Of a stretch of DNA of 64,000 nt, positions 59,269-64,000 are shown piece after piece (position 1 is the first letter of the stretch; each line of letters starts with the position of its first letter). The notes under the pieces are model-generated. The model searched no databases. It saw only the letters and a program-made list of their open reading frames with translations, and was not told the DNA's origin. Both the position numbers and the translations under genes were made by a program. Location: contig JALJCS010000056.1 in the NCBI GenBank assembly GCA_023055355.1, positions 2,293,814 through 2,357,813 of the forward strand, in the 5' to 3' direction. This DNA is from Agelaius tricolor. Lineage: Eukaryota > Chordata > Aves > Passeriformes > Icteridae.

Positions 59269-60677
59269 AAAATTCCCAAAAAATTCTGAAAAAAATTCCC
59301 AAAAAATTTTCAAAAAATCCCCAAAATCTCCAAAAAATGCCCCAAAATTCCCCTAAAAATCCTAAAAAAAATCCCCCCAAAATCCCCCCCAAAATTCCCC
59401 AAAAGTCTGCAAAAAAATCCCCAAAAATTTCCCAAAAATTCCCCAAAAAATCCCAAAAATTCTCCAAAAAATTTTCAAAAATTCCCAAAAAATCCTCAAA
59501 AAATCCCAAAAAATTCCCCAAAAAATCGCCCAAAAATCCGCAAAAAAATCCCAAAAATTCCCAAAAAATTCCTAAAAAATTCCCCAAAAATTTTCAAAAA
59601 ATTCCAAAAAATTCCCCAAAAATCTGCAAAAAAAATCCCCAAAATTCCCCAAAAAATCCTAAAAAATTCCCCCAAAAATTCTGAAAAAATCCCCCAAAAA
59701 TTCCCCAAAAATTCCCAAAAAATCCCAAAAAATTCCCCCAAAAATCGCCCAAAAATCCGAAAAAAAATCCAGAAAAATCCCCAAAAAATTCTAAAAAATC
59801 CCAAAGATCCCCCAAAAAATCCCTAAAAAATTCCCCCAAAAATTCTGAAAAAATCCCCAAAAAATTCCCCAAAAAATCCTAAAAAATTCCCCAAAAAATT
59901 CCAAAAAAATTCCCCAAAAATTCCCAAAAAATCCCCCAAAAATTCCTCAAAATTCCCCAAAAAAATTCTGAAAAAATCCCCAAAAAATCCCCCCAAAAAT
60001 CCCCAAAAATCTGCAAAAAAAATCCCCCAAAATTCCCAAAAATTCCCCAAAAATTCCCCAAAAATCTGCAAAAAAATCCCCAAAAAATCCCCCAAAAAAT
60101 TTCAAAAATCCCCAAAAAATTCCCCAAAAATCCCCAAAAAAATCCTCAAAAATTCCTCAAAAATTCCCAAAAAATCCCAAAAATTCCCCCAATAATTTCA
60201 AAAAATCCCCAAAAAATTCCAAAAAAATCCCCAAAAATCCCCCCAAAATCTCCAAAAATTCCCCAAAAAATCCTCAAAAAATCCCCAAAATTCCACAAAA
60301 AATCCTAAATTAATCCCAAAAAATTTTCAAAAAATTCCCAAAAAATTTCAAAAAATCCCCCAAAAATTCCCCAAAAATCTGCAAAAAAATCCTCAAAAAA
60401 ATCCCAAAAATTCCCAAAAAATCCCCAAAAATTCCCAAGAAATCCTAAAAAATCCCAAAAATCCCCCAAAAAATCCCTAAAAAATTCCCCCAAAAATTTT
60501 CAAAAAATCCCCCAAAAATTCCCCAAAAATCCCCAAAAAAATCCCAAAAATTCCCCAAAAAATCCTAAAAAATTCCCCCAAAAATTCTGAAAAAATCCCC
60601 AAAAAATTCCCCAAAAAATCCAAAAAATTCCCCCAAAAATTTTCAAAAAATCCCCAAAAAATTCCCCAAAAATCCCC

Positions 60678-61067
60678 CAAAAATCCTAAAAAATTCCCCA
60701 AAAAATCCTAAAAAATTCCCCCAATAATTCCAAAAAATCCCCAAAAAATTCCCCCAAAAATTCCCCAAAAAATCCTAAAAAATTCCCCAAAAAATTCCCA
60801 AAAAATCCTAAAAAATCGCCCAAAAATCTGAAAAAAATCCCCAAAAGTTCCCCAAAAAATCCTAAAAAAATCCCCCCAAAATCCCCCCCAAAATTCCCCA
60901 AAAGTCTGCAAAAAAATCCCCAAAAATTTCCCAAAAATTCCCCAAAAAATCCCAAAAATTCTCCAAAAAATTTTCAAAAATTCCCAAAAAATCCTCAAAA
61001 AATCCCAAAAAATTCCCCTGAAAATCGCCCAAAAATCCGAAAAAAAATCCCAAAAATTTTTCCCCAA
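60678..61067. repeat. Satellite duplication of 55061-55450
   Basis: About 390 bases matching 55061-55450 with an offset of 5,617, apart from small indels. Confidence 0.7.
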
Positions 61068-64000
61068 AAAATCCTAAAATATTCCCCAAAAAATTTCAAA
61101 ACATCCCCAAAAAATTCCCCCAAAATCGGCAAAAAATTCTCAAAAATCCCCCAAAAATCCCCAAAAAATCCCCCAAATATTTCCAAAAAATCTCCAAAAA
61201 ATACTCCCTAAATATCCCCAAAAATCCCCAAAATATTTTCCAAAAAATCCCCAAAAATTCTGAAAAAATCCCCAAAAAATCCCGAAAAATTCCCAAAAAG
61301 TCCCCGAAAAAAATCCCCAAAAAATCCGAAAAAAATTCCAAAAAATCCCAAAAAAATCCTGAAAAACTCTGCAAAAAATCCCAAAAAAATCGAAAAAAAA
61401 CCCGAAAAAAATCCCAAAAATTCCCCCAAAATTCCCCCAAAATTCCCCAAAAAATCCTAAAAAATTCCCCCAAAATTTCAAAAAATCCCCAAAAATTTCC
61501 CAAAAATCTGCAAAAAAAATCCCCAAAAATTCCCAAAAATTCCCCAAAAAATTTCAAAAAATCCCCAAAAATTTCCCAAAAATCTGCAAAAAAATTCCCC
61601 AAAAATCCCCAAAAATTCCCAAAAAAATCCTAAAAAATTCCCCAAAAATTCCCAAAAATTCCCCAAAAAATCCAAAAATTCCCCAAAAAATCCTAAAAAT
61701 TCCCCCAAAAATTTCAAAAAATCCCCCAAAATTCCCCAAAAATCTGCAAAAAATCCCCAAAAATTCCCAAAAATTCCCCAAAAATTCCCCAAAAAATCCA
61801 AAAATTCCCCAAAAAATTCAGAAAAAAATTCTGAAAAAATTCCCCCAAAATTTTCATAAAATCCCCTAAAAAAAGACCCAAAAAGTCTCCAAAAATCCCC
61901 AAAAAATCTCCAAAAAATCCCCAAAAACGTCTCAATAAATTCCAAAAAAATCCCTAAAAAATCCCCAAAAATTCCCCAAAACTTCCCTAAAAATCCGAAA
62001 AAAATCCCCCAAAAAATCCCCAAAAAATCCGAAAAAAATTTCCAAAAAATCCCAAAAAAATCCTGAAAAACTCTGCAAAAAATCCCCAAAAAATCGAAAA
62101 AAAATCCGAAAAAAATCCCCAAAATTCCCAAAAAAATCCCCCAAAAATTTCCAAAAAATCTCCAAAATATCCCCAAAATATCCCCAAAAATTCCTAAAAA
62201 TCCCCCCAAAATTTCCCAAAAAGTCCCCAAAAATTCCCTTAAAAAATCCCGAAAAATCCCAACAATTCTGCAAAAAATCACCAAAAATTCCTTTAAAAAA
62301 TCCCAAAAAATTTTCAAAAAAATTCCCCAAAAATCTGAAAAAAAATCCCCCCAAAATTCCCAAAAAAATCCTAAAAAATTCCCAAAAATTCTGAAAAAAT
62401 CTGCAAAAAAATTCCCAAAAATTCCCCAAAAAATCCTAAAAATTTCCCCCAAAAATTCTGAAAAAATCCCCCGAAAATTCCCCAAAAAATCCCAAAAAAT
62501 TCCCCCAAAAATCGCCCAAAAATCCGAAAAAAAATCCCAAAAATTCCCAAAAAATTCCTAAAAAATTCCCAAAAAATTTTCAAAAAATCCCCAAAAATTC
62601 CCCAAAAATCTGCAAAAAAAAATCCCCAAAATTCCCCAAAAAATCCTAAAAAATTCCCAAAAAATCCTAAAAATTTCCCCCAAAAATTCTGAAAAAATCC
62701 CCAAAAAATTCCCCAAAAATTCCCCAAAAAATTCCCAAAAATTCTCCAAAAATTTCAAAAAATCCCCCAAAAATCCCCCAAAAATTCCAAAAAAATTCCA
62801 AAAAAATTCCCAAAAAATCCCCCAAAATTTCCTCAAAAATTCCTCAAAAATTTCCCCAAAATCCCCAAAAATTCCCCAAAAGGTCCCAAAAAATTCCCCC
62901 AAAAATCGCCCAAAAATCAGAAAAAAAATCCAGAAAAATCCCCCAAAAATTCATAAAAAATCCCAAAAATTCCCCAAAAATCTGCAAAAAATCCACAAAA
63001 ATTCCCCCAAAAATTCCCAAAAAATTCCCCCAAAAAATCGCCCAAAAATCCGAAAAAAAATCCCAAAAATTCCCAAAAAATTCATAAAAAATTCCCAAAA
63101 AATCCTAAAAAATTCCCAAAAAATCCTAAAAATTTCCCCCAAAAATTCTGAAAAAATCCCCAAAAAATCCCCCAAAAATTCCCCAAAAATCTGCAAAAAA
63201 ATCCCCAAAAATCCTAAAAAGTTCCCCAAAAAATCCTAAAAAATTCCCCCAAAAAATTTCAAAAAATCCCCCAAAAATTCCCAAAAAAAATCCTAAAAAA
63301 TTCCCCAAAAATTCTGAAAAAATCCCCCAAAAATTCCCCAAAACTTCCCAAAAATATCCCAAAAATTCCCCCAAAAATCGCCCAAAAATCCGAAAAAAAA
63401 TCCCCAAAATTCCCCAAAAAATCCCAAAAATTCCAAAAAAAAATCCTAAAAAATTCCCCAAAAAATTCTGAAAAAATCCCCAAAAAATTCCCCAAAAATC
63501 CCCAAAATTCCCCAAAAAATCCTAAAAAATTCCCCAAAAATTCGGAAAAAATCCCCCCAAAATTCCCCAAATATCTGCAAAAAAATCCCCAAAAATTCCC
63601 AAAAATTCCCCAAAGAATCCCAAAAAATTCCCCCAAAATCCTAAAAAATTCCCCCAAAAATCCCCAAAAAATCCCCAAAATTCCCCCAAAAAATCCTAAG
63701 AAATTCCCCCAAAAATTGGAAAAAATTTCCCCAAAATTCCCAAAAAATCTGCAAAAAATAAAAAAAAATTCCCAAAAATTCCCCAAAAAATCCCCAAAAT
63801 TCCAAAAAAAAATCCTAAAAAATTCCCCAAAAATCCCCCCAAAAAGTCCCAAAAATTCCCAAAAAAATCCTCAAAAAATCCCAAAAAATTCCCAAAAAAT
63901 CTCCAAAAATGCCCCAAAAAATCCCAAAAAATTCCCCAAAAAATCCTAAAAAATTCCCCAAAAAATCCCAAAAAATTCCCCAAAAATTGCAAAAAAAATT

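Larger units (their letters stand above)
45640..64000. repeat. Large degenerate tandem satellite, about 10-11-bp unit
   Basis: More than 18 kb of units of the form C3-5, A4-6, T1-2 (for example ccccaaaaatt), running off the right edge. Two subfamilies alternate: one with G before the C-run (ccctaaaaatg) at about 45640-47470 and 48656-49067, and one with T before the C-run at 47471-48655 and 49068 onward. The subfamily junction 'ggtcaaaatttcccccaaaa' occurs at 47471 and 49068, 1,597 bases apart. All long frames on both strands are translations of the repeat (Lys/Pro/Asn on one strand, Gly/Phe/Trp/Ile on the other) and are not called as genes. Confidence 0.95.

Noticed and set aside
45640..64000. 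Interstitial telomere array
   Set aside because: The unit is not TTAGGG and the A/T run length varies; only a superficial resemblance to ciliate telomeres exists.

Overview
The window looks like nuclear DNA of a bird, most likely a passerine. It has CR1 LINE copies, many solo endogenous-retrovirus (ERV) LTRs, a compact multi-exon vertebrate gene (PAIP1) and CpG-island promoters. There is no sign of bacterial or organellar DNA.

Layout. Positions 1-7161 are intergenic, with CR1 remnants and a probable old LTR. From 7162 to 16678 lies a minus-orientation solo LTR with perfect 13-bp inverted ends. A young, nearly complete provirus (7722-15811, 6-bp target duplication CACCTG) is inserted in it. 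The provirus has two 366-bp LTRs differing at 4 positions, a tRNA-Phe primer-binding site, gag, a -1 frameshift signal, protease, a pol broken by a TGA in RT, an intact env and a polypurine tract. Gag and the splice layout resemble alpharetroviruses, but Env has the CWLC/CX6CC architecture of gammaretrovirus-type envelopes. An older ERV pol relic sits at 19560-20690 on the minus strand.

From 21.1 to 40.8 kb is a complete PAIP1 gene on the plus strand: CpG-island promoter, 11 coding exons, all introns GT-AG, 467 codons plus stop. Its introns hold a CR1 with an LTR nested in it, and several solo LTRs. PAIP1 encodes a cytoplasmic protein that links poly(A)-binding protein to eIF4A/eIF3 and promotes translation.

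From 43.3 to 44.9 kb is a GC-rich minisatellite with a 389-bp higher-order unit and 12 copies of an AAAATGGCGG motif. It abuts, on the minus strand, the first coding exon of a MEX3-family (MEX3C-like) RNA-binding protein gene. That exon's CpG-island promoter (45.3-45.63 kb) has three CCAAT boxes interleaved with three exact TGATTGACAG PBX-MEIS/PREP decamers. No second MEX3 exon is recognisable in the window.

From about 45.64 kb to the right edge (over 18 kb) the sequence is a degenerate tandem satellite of roughly 10-11-bp units (C3-5 then A4-6 then T1-2). It has internal kilobase-scale duplications and two copies of an ~0.8-kb strand-inverted block. The long reading frames there are low-complexity products of the repeat and are not called as genes. 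The most notable items are the provirus's expression signals, the MEX3C-like promoter architecture, and the satellite, whose A-tracts are spaced at about one helical turn.
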